This document shows, in pieces, positions 41,951 through 54,729 of a stretch of 64,000 nt of DNA (positions within the stretch are counted from its first letter, which is position 1; the number at the start of each line of letters is the position of its first letter). Made by a program: the position numbers and the translations under genes. This DNA comes from Armillaria gallica (taxonomy: Eukaryota; Basidiomycota; Agaricomycetes; Agaricales; Physalacriaceae). The stretch spans positions 1,085,001 to 1,149,000 of the forward strand of contig JBANDB010000007.1 of NCBI GenBank assembly GCA_037576215.1. Direction: 5' to 3'. The notes under the pieces were generated by a model. The model saw nothing but the letters and a program-made list of their open reading frames with translations. It did no database searches and was not told the DNA's origin.

Positions 41951-44900
41951 AGCTGAATCACATCCAGATTTGGTGTGGAGCCTCTGCCCTATGTGATATC
42001 CTCATTGCTATCTGCATGACCTACTATGTGAGCTCTTTCCCTCTTTCAATTATCTTCATTGATGTTGATGTTATTTCATAGTTTATTATGCACAGCACCA
42101 ATTTCTGTTGCACCCAAATGCTGGTCACAAAGATAATTCATTTCACTATTGAAACAGGATCTGTGACTGGTATTTGATTTGCACCATCTGCCGTTGTCAG
42201 AAGATTAACTCCACTTACTTCCAGCTGTTGTCGCTCTGCTGAACTTTGTCCTTTTTATTGTGTTCCCCCATCAAACTTTTTCCATAACTCCTGGCCTGCT
42301 TGTCCCTAAGCTATATGCTAATGCCATTTACATGATGCTGAATTCCTGATTCCAAATTATCGGAGGACGAGACACCTATCCGTGTTCAACTGATATAAGC
42401 ATCACGACAACAATGATAAGAGATATCATCTCTCAACCAGCTGAAGGTACATGGCCTGCGGACGGGATGCATGGACGGGCGCAAGTTGGCGCAATATCTA
42501 GTGAGGTATTCAATGATACTTATGAAATGGGTCAGATGAACATCACTCATGGTACTTCATGTGCTTTATTAGAGCTGATTTTCCCAAAGAATAAGCCACA
42601 GGATGGCTGTAGCCTGTATGAGCCTCCCCATGTAACTGGTAGCTTGCCCCAATTTACTTATTTGTTATAAACAATACATTCCGATGCTATCTATATACTG
42701 CATTCAAGAATTGGTGTCATCAGACACTCTACTATGAGACTAGATTGAGCACCCGAACAGAGAGAAGCTAGCGTATAAAGCAAGCAGGGGAGCGCTGTCA
42801 TCTTGGCCATCAAGTATATTGAACTTGTTTGATAACAATATCGTAGCTGGTAACCTGCTGACTTTGGAATAACGAGAGAAGAGTTTGTCCGCTGCAAGTG
42901 AGCTGGATGATAAGGAATAACGAAGATTTCCTACCGGTAATTGTTGCTTGCTGACTGTACCTCTAGCTCTGAACATTCCACAAATCAGATGTAATAAACA
43001 GACAATGGGCAAAGACGAATGAGAAAGGAGACAACTGTGCCTACTGACTCTGCGCCTCAAGAGATTTAGCCCTCACCATCCAGTTGTAGGAATGGCAGAG
43101 GACTTTCCACTATCACCATGCGACAACGACAATATCCAAAGCAGCTACATATAAGTGTGCCATGAGTCTGAGAAGACCCCCGAGTGGAAAACACAGCAAC
43201 AAAATTTTATACTTTCCCAAATTCTGAACATTGAGCAGGAAACATATCACTATTAATCCGTCTCAAAGGGGAGATCCGAGGCATTTATTCCCATTGCTGC
43301 TATTCCATGTACAGCATGAAACTAAGAATCATACAATTGATCTACATCTTGTTGCGGTAATGAGTTGCTGGTCCCCACACACGAGGATTCAGATTGAACA
43401 GGGCAACTCAGATCTATGTATGATGAACAGAAAATTGCAAGGAAGGATTTGTAATCTTACCTAGCCAAAATGTAGGAGAAAACTCGGACATTGTGTGAGA
43501 CAAAGTGGAGCCATGCATATGTCACAAGTGAGGTAGGTTGCAAAGTTGTACTAGCAAGAGTGAAGTTGCCATCGTACTGAATGCGCCCCAGAGATGGGCT
43601 AGGTTTCGTAGCGAACAACGACAAATAAAAGTGAGGGAACCTCTTCATACAGATGAGTTGCCAGAAATCACAGAGCAATGTCCACCATCATCCACAGCCT
43701 CAGTGCACCTTATTCTACAGACTTCAGACGATGAGATCTGCCGTGTATCAGAAAAGACACAAAACACCGAGAAAGTCCAATACCTCAACTGTATACAGAT
43801 TAAGTTTGGGCGGCCTTGCCGGTGACGTTGAAAACGCAGCCAGGATGAGCGATTGAGCAGTTGGTCCAGCATATCGGAAGCGTCCAGATACGAAATGCAT
43901 TGTAGCGGAATGGCATTTCTTCCTCTAGTAACCAAATACAGGAAGATAGGCATGGTGGTAATACTGTCTTTGGTCCTTTGATGCCTTAGCACACCCAGAG
44001 TGAAGTGTATACATTGTGCCAGACAGCCTACTAGTCCCAACAAGTTGCACGGTGCGTTGCCAAATCTGACAATGGTGTGTTTCTGAGATGACATTGTGGT
44101 GCTTGTTACAGAGAAGTCTCCTTTCATGCATCATGACTTCAGTAGCGCGTTCAGGATTTCATAGAGTGACATTGAGAATTAGAACTGAGGGCAGGAAACT
44201 CCTAGAGGGCATTGGTTAACCAGTGGATATAGATCAACATTGCGTACCCATCACCCAAACTGTGGTTGTCATCGAGGCTGACAAGACTGAACATGACAAA
44301 GGACTCAGTGATACACAGCTTTGCCTAAAAAGAGGATAGTTGGAGGATAGGTGAGAGGTCGTTGTAGTCGATGAGGAAGTGACATCAGCAGATTGGGAAA
44401 AAAGTTTCCGAGGCTTGCGGCAACCACGGTCTGGCGGAATGCTTATTTGCCTTGTCAAGGCCTTACAAAGTCCATATAACCAGGGCTCAATGTTGCGTTC
44501 TTCTCATATGCTATTAGAACCTTGCAGAATAATAATGTTGCCTTCAAGATTATATAGAATTGTTTCCAGCTCGTATATCACTACTATAAGCTCAATAAAA
44601 TGTAGTCTAGGTCCTGCAGACTGATTGTATTTAAAAGCTTAGGTGCCCAAAATGAAGTAAATATTTAAATGTACTACAAGTCGGTAAACCCCATAATGAC
44701 ATCGAGACAGCAGTTTGACCTCTACTGGCCCATCAGTGTCTTCTTCGGAAAGCCCCTCACCAATGAGTCACCATTGTCTCGTTTGTTGGTCCTGCGGAAG
44801 ACTGCCTAGATTTATTTCAACTCATATTTGAATACTGGCTTCACAACAGTTCTTACGAAGGCTGAAGCGAGCCCTTCAAATGTAGTGCTGCACTACTGAA

Positions 44901-47350
44901 TTTTCAGCTAAACTCGGCCCACTTCAGTGGGAATACTGCAGGAAGTTTGGTTATTAAGAGAACTGAGATGAGGAGCGAGACAGGGTGCATAGCATGACAA
45001 AACAAGCATCCGAGTTGGAGATCTCGCAATCACTAGATCAATGCTGAATGTGCATCCTATGTGATGCACTGTGATGTGACATCGCGCGTTATTAACTCTG
45101 TTTCCTTCTTCCCCTTCTTGTTTCCTTCTCGTCACAGAGTGCTATGTGTCCATTCGTCCCACATGGCTTTCTCCACATGGTCCATGCATCAGATCTGCAG
45201 ACACCGACCCTACAAGACCACTTTGCCTCTAGACCTAACCTTCTCTGATACAGACTTCTTCTTCTGAGCCAGAACTAGAGTGTAATCAGCTATTTCAACA
45301 TAAATACAGTCCAAAGCCGCCACCATTGAAAGCCCCAATGTCTCGAGCAAGATATCATCACCTGTCCAACCGTCACAAATTCCTTGCCTATGCAACTCTT
45401 CTCAGTCATCGGTGCATCCAGTTCAAATTTACAAGGTCTTCTGAAGTGATGTATCAGTGCAGAGTTGGAGGAGGAAGTGGCCATGTTGAAAGGTACTCAA
45501 GTCAAGTTAGTTACAGCTGTCACAATCAGTGAGTTAATCTTTTGGAAATTTTGGAATCAGCTCTGTATAGCATCTTAGGGAATTTTTTAAGCTGTTAGGG
45601 TGCAAACTTCTCTATGCACTGTCCCTCTTTGATTAATGGTCTGGAGCGCCATGGATTTGGATGAGTACGTCCCACACCAACAATTGAAATAAGTAATTCT
45701 TCTGTAGCTTTCAAGGATGTACGCTGATATTCCTTCTCCTAGCCGTGTCCTCAAGGCCAAAGAATTCAGTTATCCAAATCCTGTCGGACCTTTCCTGACA
45801 GCAGCTCCGGAAAGCGATCAGCAATGAAGAGGGAGAGACAAAGACAATAGGATCTTTGTATAGACTGCATTATTTACATAAAAGTACCTGTATTCTGTTT
45901 ACAGCAATGATAATAAATTTACTATTCCAAGTTTATATGTCTCCATGAGTGAAAACATTTGTAGTATATGATATGGCCCCCCAGCCACCTGAGAAAATAG
46001 AGATTATCAACTTGTTTTGCGATAGCGATCACGTTATACCTGTGTATAGTGCCAAGTAATTATACTAACACCTTTCAAAGCCGGATAGGCATTACCGACA
46101 TCAGAAACAATCATAATAATACATGTAGATTGCTATTCCTCCACACTTCATATGGGTGTATAAGTCTGCCGCAATTATTTTGGACGTTGTCATGCATTTC
46201 AAGCCTTGCCAAGGGCTTATACTGCCATATATATTACTGTCCAATTTGCTGATGAAAGAGCTGTTTGGTGCTGACAAACAAACTCGGCCCAGTTTCCCTT
46301 CCACCATCACTAGGTCATGATGCAGCCTGTTCCGAGTCCTGTGTATACAGGCTCGGTCTTATGTGGTTTTTGGGGTAGGTCCTCAGTGGCTGTGCATTTT
46401 GGTTAAGTCGGTCTTTGCTGGCTTGGTCATCATGCATTATGTCATCATTGCCGCATTCATTGTTGGCATCTCATTGGCTATTTCGGATTGTTCCATGGCT
46501 TGCAGCATTGTTGCTCTGTCCTTTTTCACTTGTCTCTTGTCTGTATTGAACTTGCTGTTACGTAGCTATGTTGGTACTAAGTATTCAATAACCAACTTTG
46601 CGTTTCAATGTTCTGACTGTAGGCTCCTCTCCCTCTTTATTATGATCCTTCTGCTCCGCTTTCTCCTTTACATTTTTGCAATGTATTGTTCTTTCTCTCT
46701 CCTGTTCATGGCTGTCAGCTCAAACTTGTCTTTTTGGATGCATGCTTGCAGCTCACCTTCAAAAATCCCTTGTCTATCATAGCTACTGATCGTAACTTCA
46801 GCTTCAACTTCTTTTAGCCATTCTTGAGAGCTACCACTATAATGGACAGTTGGACTTCAAGTATGTCTCCGATGTGAAATGTCTGTGGTTCAGTTCCCTT
46901 GAATCTGTGGCCGCTGTGTCAGCTCCTCTTTTTCTGGTTCAAAATCGCTCTCAGCTCACCTTCTTTCCCTGTTTTCATCAATGCTGCTTGAGAAAAATCT
47001 TACTTTGTTGTCCTCTGTATGAAGGAGGTTTCTCCTTGTGCAAGCTGCAGCAAGTATACCTTTCAGATTGATGCCTTTCTCAAATGACACTTGTTCCTGT
47101 GGGTAAGCCTTACTCATTTCAAGATAACAGTTGCTAATATTGATGCCAATACGGCCATCCATGTTGTCTGGTATCCATTTCTCGAATGCACCTTCAGGAA
47201 ACTGCCTCTTGAAGACCAGCTGTGCTTCGAGGATATTGTCTGTAGCATCTTTGAATCCCTCACAGCCAAGACCCATCAGGCAAACGTGCTGCTGCAGGAA
47301 CATGTAGTTGTCTCTCCTATATTGTGCTGTAAGTCTTTGATATTTCGGCT
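41951..47350. other. Relic-rich region without a supported gene
   Basis: Many ORFs of 60-160 codons occur on both strands. At 42740-43060 the minus strand reads LDGQDDSAPLLALYAS, matching the flank of PKS copy 1 near 3240-3290. At 43.45-43.68 kb the minus strand reads LCDFWQL ... HFYLSLFATKPSPSLGR, faintly like a wax-synthase-type acyltransferase. At 46956-47303 the minus strand reads FPEGAFEKWIPDNMDGRIGIN ... LLHTEDNKVRFF, which looks like a fragment of a real protein of unknown family. A hydrophobic plus-strand ORF at 46363-46782 is probably chance. Confidence 0.4.
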
Positions 47351-47857
47351 ATGGGTCATAAACTTACAATGGTGTGTCATTATATGCCTCGTGTTCCCAT
47401 CTTGTATGTACCAGAACAAGGCATACAGATCAACTCAATACAGGCATGGCTATCAGACAGTGCTCCTCATTCTCACGTAAGAAGACAGTGTCTGCATTGT
47501 GACGAAGACGTAGTTAGAAGAATACGGTTTCTATCAGCCCCTTCATTGCTATGCTTGGACCTTGGAAATGTGAACATATCTGATGTTGAATGGTGTATAC
47601 AAGTGGTAACCGGGGATGTGACCGTGCTATATGATCTAGTCGGTCTTGTTTACTTTGGTCAATCACACTTTGTCACTCGCTTCATAGACAGACATGGTGT
47701 GTTGTGGCACCACAATGGCATCGCAAACGGAGGTTCCTTTATCAATGAAGGTTATGCAGAAAACCACACATCTTCATCGCTAATGCAACACAACAATACA
47801 AGATTAGTAACACTTGTATACGTGAAGAGGATTGATGGAGACCAGTGGCGATTCTGA
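47351..47857 (+). CDS. Fragment resembling the C-terminal part of a USP-like cysteine protease fold
   Basis: A 168-codon frame has a Cys-x2-Cys-like start (RRQCLHCDEDVVRRI), then LVGLVYFGQSHFVTRFID and LWHHNGIANGG. The 'YFG-x2-HF' strand resembles the His-box region of ubiquitin-specific-protease-like proteins that are frequent in basidiomycete repeat regions. The catalytic Cys region is not seen upstream, so this is at best a partial or decayed gene. The first 40 codons may not be coding. Confidence 0.35.
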   Translation: MGHKLTMVCHYMPRVPILYVPEQGIQINSIQAWLSDSAPHSHVRRQCLHCDEDVVRRIRFLSAPSLLCLDLGNVNISDVEWCIQVVTGDVTVLYDLVGLVYFGQSHFVTRFIDRHGVLWHHNGIANGGSFINEGYAENHTSSSLMQHNNTRLVTLVYVKRIDGDQWRF

Positions 47858-48536
47858 GTGTATTCTACAATTATTTTATCAGTTTGTATAATCACAGCAG
47901 TGGCGAATATAAGTGTGGATGTGATCTTATCTTATCAATTGTATAATTGTGTAATGTGTATTTGAAATGTAATTTTAGCATTGTTGCTGTAGCTCACACA
48001 GGACTCGGACCTGCCGCGCCCCGCGACGGCTCACCACTTCATTCGCGATAATACGTCTGCTTTCGAGGCTCGTCATCGTATAGCTTCTGACGATCCACAA
48101 CATTAAGCAGTGCCGAGTTCCTTCGGTTCTTTGACATCATTCTTTCCGACTCGCATATCCGCTGAAGATTCCAAGTAAATCATAGAAACCGTACTACAGC
48201 AGTTACCTCAAACGACCCTTGAATTGCGGAAAGATTCAAGAGAAATTGCGCACTAATAACTAAACTTGTAGCCGGAAAAACATTGTGCAGGGGCCAGCAC
48301 TGCCACTCACGTCGCTCCCGTCGCAACTCAACTACGACCCTCATGCCACCTACAGATATCCATTTACTGGTACAAAAACAATCGTGTCTCTGAAGGCGCT
48401 ATTTTTGTGGAAGTCGCGGATGATGCTTTGTGTCCTCATGTAAAGGAAACACCTGCTGCCAAAAAACAAATTCCCGAGGAAAGTATATTACTATGGAAGG
48501 TACTGTCTTATCTGCTATTATCGTTGTTATTTTTTC
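47858..48536. other. No recognisable gene
   Basis: The stretch includes a GC-rich phrase near 48010 (cctgccgcgccccgcgacgg). No RNA gene was identified. Confidence 0.4.
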
Positions 48537-49121
48537 ATGCTCCCAAAGCCACACGAACACCCAAACTCGAGCGGTGGAGGTTCTGCCAACCTGCGGGGCC
48601 GTCTGCTGGATAACGATTGTCGACTGGACGTATTTTGTGATCCAATAATGGACATGGACTTAGTCTGTGATGTATTGCCCACGAGTAGCCACCATCGTCA
48701 GGCAGGACTGACAGCTCTTGTTCCTGCGACTACACCTATGGAGTAAACAGCGGCATTGCCAGGCAAGACGCAAGGCGAGCTCGCAGAGCAACTGGATATC
48801 TTTGGGATGCTGAGTCAAAGTGTGTTGGTCTTCACTATCTTGCAGCATGCACTAACTAACCGTTCGCACTCAGAGCTTGACATCGCCGTCAAAAATATCT
48901 GTCGTGGCATGACTCCATCCAGATGCGCTAAATTAACGAACTACTTCGACCACCAAGGCGGCGTGACACCGATCCTGTGGCTTATATCTCTTTATCATCT
49001 CTGTGCTGATTTTTTACTTCTCCAGCCCGAAATTTTTTCAAAGTGTGCTGTTGTCCGTCGTTCATTCATTTCCATGGCAGGACCTTGGATCGTCACCCTA
49101 GGCGCTGTCTTCCCGACTTGA
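48537..49121 (+). pseudogene. Unrecognised frame with one TAA stop
   Basis: One frame runs 48537-49121 with a single TAA at about 48744. Its second half reads GELAEQLDIFGMLSQSVLVF and LDIAVKNICRGMTPSRC, then a hydrophobic segment (ILWLISLYHLCADFLLL). I recognise no family. It might be a decayed gene or chance. Confidence 0.3.
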
Positions 49122-49825
49122 CGACCGCTCAAAGTACTACCAGGAGCTTGAGCTCCCAGATTCCCTTTCCATACAGCCCTGATTACCTACACGTGTAAAT
49201 ACAACGAATCTGACAGCGACGCTGACCAGAGGTCTGTGCTCCGCTGTGTCCTCTCCACCATCTGCCTCCCCTTTATATAGAGAAGAAGAATGAGGCACGC
49301 CAACTCAAGGCATATTTCCAGATGACGCAGTTGGGGATCGCAGACGGCTGCAATTAATTTAACTTATTACCGACTCGTCCTAGGGCACTGCAGATGCGAA
49401 CATGTTGATACACCGGTTTCCCATGCGATTGGTTCGATGCAAAGTACGTGTCTCGAAAGGCTATCACTTAACTCGTTGCTGACCAGTTCTTGGCATTCAA
49501 CACGTCTCCGGTATGTTGGGAAATTCATCTTGATTCCTAAATATCGGATAGAGAGAAATTTTCTGTAGAGAGATTAAACTTTTCAGGATGAGTCTAACGA
49601 GGCAGTGACGAGAGAGCGGTGATCAATGGGCACGGTAGCTTGACTATCAAATGTTAAACGTTAAACAGGTATAGGAATACAAGGAACGCTAAATCTTTCA
49701 TTTTAACAAGTGATGCATATAACCAAGCCATTAGGTGGGGACCCGGTCTTAGAGATAGCTATAATACCGGAATCCTGTTCAAAATCTGAGTACTGCAAAC
49801 ATTTATTCATGTCATTATCATGATG

Positions 49826-51412
49826 TCAAGCAAGATAGGTAGTGCGAGCCCTTGTAGCGATGCCCTCTGACACCAATGTCAATGCATTCATATCCATCTG
49901 GAATACGGACGACTTCTCTAGCTTCTGATCTTCCAGTCTCCGCCCAACTACCCAAAATGACACCTTGCTCTCAAACTCGAATTTAGGGTCACTGTGAGAG
50001 TTGGTGCCTAGCAATGTGTATGAGTCATCCGGTATTGGGTACTGATGGCGTGCGACGATCTCTAATTCCCGCTCTATCCCGGTGTCATCTTTGACAACAA
50101 GTGTTCCCCGTCGTGTTCGCCCTTGCAAGTCTCCCTCGGACAGTCCCTTCACAGCGGCCGCTTCAATGATGTATCCGTTGTTGTATGCATCCATCTTGCC
50201 AGATGCAAATTCGTTGAACGGACCCTCATTTGCGTCGGTCGATGGAAGTTGAGAATCAACATGGATGATCTGCTTCCATGATGGCCGCCAACGTTTCGTT
50301 CCGTCAGGACCGTCACCAGGTTGAGGATACAAGAAGAGCAAAGCCATCGTGCAAATGCTCTCAGCTGCATCCAACAGTGCTATCCATGCATCCTCGTCAG
50401 ACTGCTTTTCATAGTACGCTGGTATGGAGTCTGAAAGCAGAAGGTATGCCATCCCTGCAACTTTATCCGTGGGATTCGTCGATTCCCGCTTCTGCATCTC
50501 CGACAGCACATCATACAGTCCATAGGACTTACGCCACAGTGATGAGAGTTTCTCCTCAGCCCATAGCTTTTCATCGACATCACCGGTGTCCCCGCCAATG
50601 ATTGAATTCGCGCTGATCTCCTGCAGTGTCCATGCACGCCTGAACCAACACCGTTTATTGTCCAACTTAATAGCTTCAGCCCTCAATGGCTGCCCCAGCC
50701 CACTCAAGTAGCACACCACTCTCTCAGCCTTGTGGTACACAGATCCGATGGTGGGTACGTCCACTTTCCACTCTTCCTCATGCAAATCCTCTCTGATCCC
50801 CCCTTTTTGTCTCAGGCAGAGCACATCAAGCCACACATACTCTGCCCCGAGATTGAGCATCTCGATCCGGATGAGATCCAGGCTGGTGCCTTTAGGGATC
50901 GGTACAGGCCACTCGCGTCCATTGATGGGTGTCATGATATCCTTGCGATCTCCGTCATCCATCCAAGCATGCGATATTGCCCACAGAGGCTTTTGTCGGG
51001 CGACCCACCATGGCACCACCCGGTTACTGTACAGATCCCAGACACGCCGAGGGGGCACATGCGGAAAGATGATTCTGTCGTTGATGAGTACATCTTGCCG
51101 CATCTTTTGGTCCTGCACTTTGCGCTTGAGTAGCTCATGCACAAAGTTGATCAAGTGGTAGTTCCAAAATGGGCGGAGATAGGCATATGCAGTGCCAAAG
51201 TCGAATTCTTTCAGGATGTAGGCCTCAAGAATGGAATCTTCCCCTGGGGACAGAGTGTGTGACGCATGAAGGGTGGTGTTGAGCTTCTCCAACAGTCCTT
51301 GAATGCCAAAGTCGGAGCAAGGAGTGTTTGCAAGAGTGGATCGTATGACGGGCTTCTTGCCGGTGTAGGACCGTTGCTTAAGTACCGGAAATTTGGATCC
51401 ATTTTTGCGCAA
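49826..51412 (-). CDS. HET-domain (heterokaryon incompatibility-type) protein
   Basis: A 528-codon uninterrupted frame on the minus strand. Residues 1-120 form the N-terminal region common in Agaricomycete HET proteins (PVIRSTLANTPCSDFGIQG; PPRRVWDLYSNRVVPWW). The HET domain follows (WAISHAWMDDGDRKDI, LGAEYVWLDVLCLRQKGG, EEWKVDVPTIGSVYHKAERV, CWFRRAWTLQEIS). The C-terminal part has STNPTDKVAGMAYLLLSDSIPAYY and RPSWKQII. No signal peptide or membrane segment. HET proteins trigger incompatibility or cell death in ascomycetes; the role of the expanded basidiomycete set is unproven. It is one of the few undamaged genes here. The ATG at 51412 is the first in frame, but an upstream exon is possible. 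Confidence 0.88.
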   Translation of the reverse strand: MRKNGSKFPVLKQRSYTGKKPVIRSTLANTPCSDFGIQGLLEKLNTTLHASHTLSPGEDSILEAYILKEFDFGTAYAYLRPFWNYHLINFVHELLKRKVQDQKMRQDVLINDRIIFPHVPPRRVWDLYSNRVVPWWVARQKPLWAISHAWMDDGDRKDIMTPINGREWPVPIPKGTSLDLIRIEMLNLGAEYVWLDVLCLRQKGGIREDLHEEEWKVDVPTIGSVYHKAERVVCYLSGLGQPLRAEAIKLDNKRCWFRRAWTLQEISANSIIGGDTGDVDEKLWAEEKLSSLWRKSYGLYDVLSEMQKRESTNPTDKVAGMAYLLLSDSIPAYYEKQSDEDAWIALLDAAESICTMALLFLYPQPGDGPDGTKRWRPSWKQIIHVDSQLPSTDANEGPFNEFASGKMDAYNNGYIIEAAAVKGLSEGDLQGRTRRGTLVVKDDTGIERELEIVARHQYPIPDDSYTLLGTNSHSDPKFEFESKVSFWVVGRRLEDQKLEKSSVFQMDMNALTLVSEGIATRARTTYLA

Positions 51413-51534
51413 TTCAGTGCGAGCGGAGAGGGTGACCTTCGGATAGATCTTGGACGTGTGCTATACATTATTTATTGCCCTTCTTTTCATGTTTTTATAT
51501 GCTTACCCGTTCATCCCTGTGCTTGCGAGGTCTA

Positions 51535-54500
51535 ATATCATCGCCATAACGCCGATACCATTCATCCCTGTCCATTTCGAATATTCCTGACCCTAGCTGA
51601 ATAAACACATTGAATATTGCAAGTAACACGAACACACATACGTTCGTGTATTCAGGGTGTCGATGGGGTGCGGTACCAGGTCGTGCACCAATTCCAAGGA
51701 AGCGAAACTGGTGCCATCAAGCCGCTTCGGCAAGATAGACGCCCCAGGAATTCAATTGTAGCCTGCCCTGAAGAGGCACATAAGTACCCACACGACCGTG
51801 CCTGCGACACAGCATGCTACCGTAAGAATTATACTGACCTGCTTGTCGTTGCTCCAGCTCCCTACACCGCTAACAGTCTCATCCAGCTGACGATTATTGC
51901 AGCAAACACAACGAAGTCTGAGAATCACGACTGTCCACTGGTTCCTTCGTCTATGAACCCACACCAGTAATCGGACGACTTCTTGACGAAGGAGCGGTTC
52001 CAGTGGAACAAATGGATCCACATCGGCACCGAAGGCTCTACAGAATGCCCAGACCGGGACCTTCTACTTTGCGTCGTTGACCCGAAACTGCTGCAAAAGC
52101 GGAAGCTCCCTCGAATGGCCTCTGGGCATATCTTGCAAAGCTGCAGATTGCTCAAGGAGACCTTACTTTGATGGATTGTGTGTAAATCGGCTGGACGACA
52201 TCCAGGTGCAAATTAGGCACCACGGCGACTTGTACCTGCAATCAATCGTGTTGCCTGACCGCGTACCTCCAGCTTGAATGGCCGGAGTACGGTACTGCGC
52301 AGAGTCGTACGTTGCTCAGGGAGCATCTGTCCCAATGGACGGTGTCTAAAAGAGCCAGCGAAATAGGGGTTGCAACGGTTCCCTTGCGGTATCTTGGCCA
52401 CCCTTTCTCGAATAAGCCTCTGAGTGCATCCCGCGATGTCGCCGGTTGATCTGGACGCAAATTTATTTACGAGGGACGGTGCCCAAATGATCTTGAGCAG
52501 AAAACAGGGGTTGCAATGCTTCTTACTACGTCCCGACTCCCTCTTTCGCTGCTTTGATTCATATTATTCTGTCATTCTATTCATAATCTAAGGCTTTCAT
52601 GCCTTTCTGACCACACTTTTTACCTCTCCATCGCTGAGGCCGTGAGGGAGTACTCTTGGTGGGGCTTTACTATAGCGGCAGAGCATGGTTGAAGTTCGGT
52701 CCTGTAGCAGTTATTAATTTGTGGTCCATCTTACTTATATCTAACTGTAGTCCGGACGTCATTACGTTTCTGTTCAGGAGCACCGATGACCAATAAAACC
52801 ACCTTCCTTCCTTCTTGCCATATTGGCAATTGGTTTCAATCAGTTGACTTTCGTTCGGGCGAATGCGTCCCAAAGGACTAGTGGGATTTGACGCTGCAGT
52901 CGGACTCGGCTGTATGCGCCGTCCAGTCCGTCGGCTGTCGCCCAGTGTGTAAACATGCTGTCCTTCAAATTTTCCTGCCGTCGAACCTCCCTTAGCGGAT
53001 TGTATGCAAAGATCGCTAAAAACACTGGTATTGACTCAATATGGTCCGGTTGCGAACCTGGGAGGGGCATGAATGTAGCGCTTGGTTTAAGGACCGACTA
53101 CGATCAAAGACAGAACTCAAACCCACTCGCGGTCTGGATACTTCCTAGACGTAGGGGAACCCTCCTCCGGTACGAATCCCTCTAACCTACTGCCCGTCCC
53201 TTTTGTCCTCTGAGAACTCCGACATCTTGCTTGCCTGAACGTGCTACATCGTCTTGTGATCCTCGTCCCACGTAATGAGCTGCGGATGAGGATCACATGG
53301 CATTCCTTTTTCCATTCTTTAGTGAGGACTGTCATGTTCGTGACTGAGACGGCTGACTTCCACGGTGGTTCCGAGGCGGTTTTTGTCGGTGTCGGTGATA
53401 CTAAGATATTGCCAGCGGTGTCGTGGAAATTCTGGTGTCGCTGGCGTACATTGCTTTGATGAGAAAATGGGCGTTGAATATTGTGCGAGGACTGCCTCAC
53501 TTGCTATCCAAGTCTGAGACCTTGGAATGCCGCCATGCTCCAGTATTCGGCGTAGAGAAAAATGACAATCAATAGGGCTAAAAAGGTATCTTTAACGTCT
53601 CACAAATTAGTCGGATAGTTGATCGCACCTCGAGTACTTTGACCGCGGGTTCGGGCTCGAAGCCCCAGCTAACATTGGGCAAGTCATCGAGAAAGGACAG
53701 GGATCAAGAATACTAGAAGTCTTCATCGCAATCTGATGGATTTGGGACAAGAACGGGGCCGTTATCCTTGGGGTAGCACAAACTGCGGGCTTGGAGCGAC
53801 CAATGAGTCCGCCAGACGTATGAAGGTGATGGACAGCTGTAGGCGGTGCCGAGCTTGGAGTTACAGGCGGAAAAGCCGTCTTCAACTAACAGGCGCACAT
53901 CAGGGTATCGATGTTGAGCCATACAAATTCTTGTCTTCGTATCGGTACGGTGCTGCCTGAGGATGAGTAAAATACCCACATGGACTGAAAATGTGCTCAC
54001 CGTACCCATTGATCGCGTAGTCGGTACTTGTCATCTTTTTCGGCTTCCATGGGCTTTGTCTTACAGACGTGCCATTTTGTTTGTATATCGCAGCTTCGTG
54101 TTGCTTTTTGTCTAGGATTTTGTCGTATCGTGACTGAAGCGCCTTCAGCTGGGCCGTCAGTAAGTAGACGTCTTGAAGGTGAAGGGGGCTCTATCAGAAA
54201 TATATGTTCTAGTTATAATTGGCGGATAACTAAAATAGAACGCACCGTTTCTTCGTCCAGCTGAGCTGAGCCTGTAGATGGTCACTTTCGTCCGTCGCAT
54301 CTTCTCAACACATCGTCCACCAGCGCCAGTCGAAGAGGAATGGAGGGCCGCATTGGCGTGTCCAGATTGATATAAATTTGATCATTAGGCAGGTCCCGTT
54401 TTATGTCAGGTTGTCATGATGACCCCGTTCGTGCCGCGGTCAAGCGTATGAACGCGATTCAGTAGATTATCCATACCCTGTTCCCGATTAAACGAGAAAC

Positions 54501-54640
54501 CGAAGCTGTCCGTTTTTGGTTCGACATATATATAGGCCCAAAAAAAAGGCACGAGCGCGCAATAACTGCTGAGAGTAACCCAAACCCCGTGGACCTAACT
54601 TTAGCTGAGCGACGATGTACTGGAGCAGAGGAACGTTAGT
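51535..54640. other. Decayed duplicated region, left copy
   Basis: Parts of this stretch match 60.4-61.2 kb in the same orientation: 'gacacagcatgctaccg...agaattacactg' (51.81 and 60.68 kb) and 'cagaat...caggccagg/ccagaccggg...cttc' (52.04 and 61.09 kb). ORFs are short (52840-53070 minus, 53117-53500 minus) and no family is recognised. Confidence 0.45.
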
Positions 54641-54729
54641 GCGAGAAGAATCGGTGCAAGGAATGGCGCACTAAAATGTTTGTTCAAACTCAATGTCGTA
54701 GACTACTCCTATGACTTCCTCCATGGCGG

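Noticed and set aside
43457..44127. Wax-synthase-like acyltransferase gene
   Set aside because: Only a short DFW...HFYLSLFATKP resemblance. Surrounding frames are broken and do not give the rest of the family pattern.
46363..46782. 139-codon hydrophobic ORF as a membrane protein
   Set aside because: Composition is Leu/Ser/Cys-rich as expected from T-rich sequence, with no topology pattern or relatives recognised.
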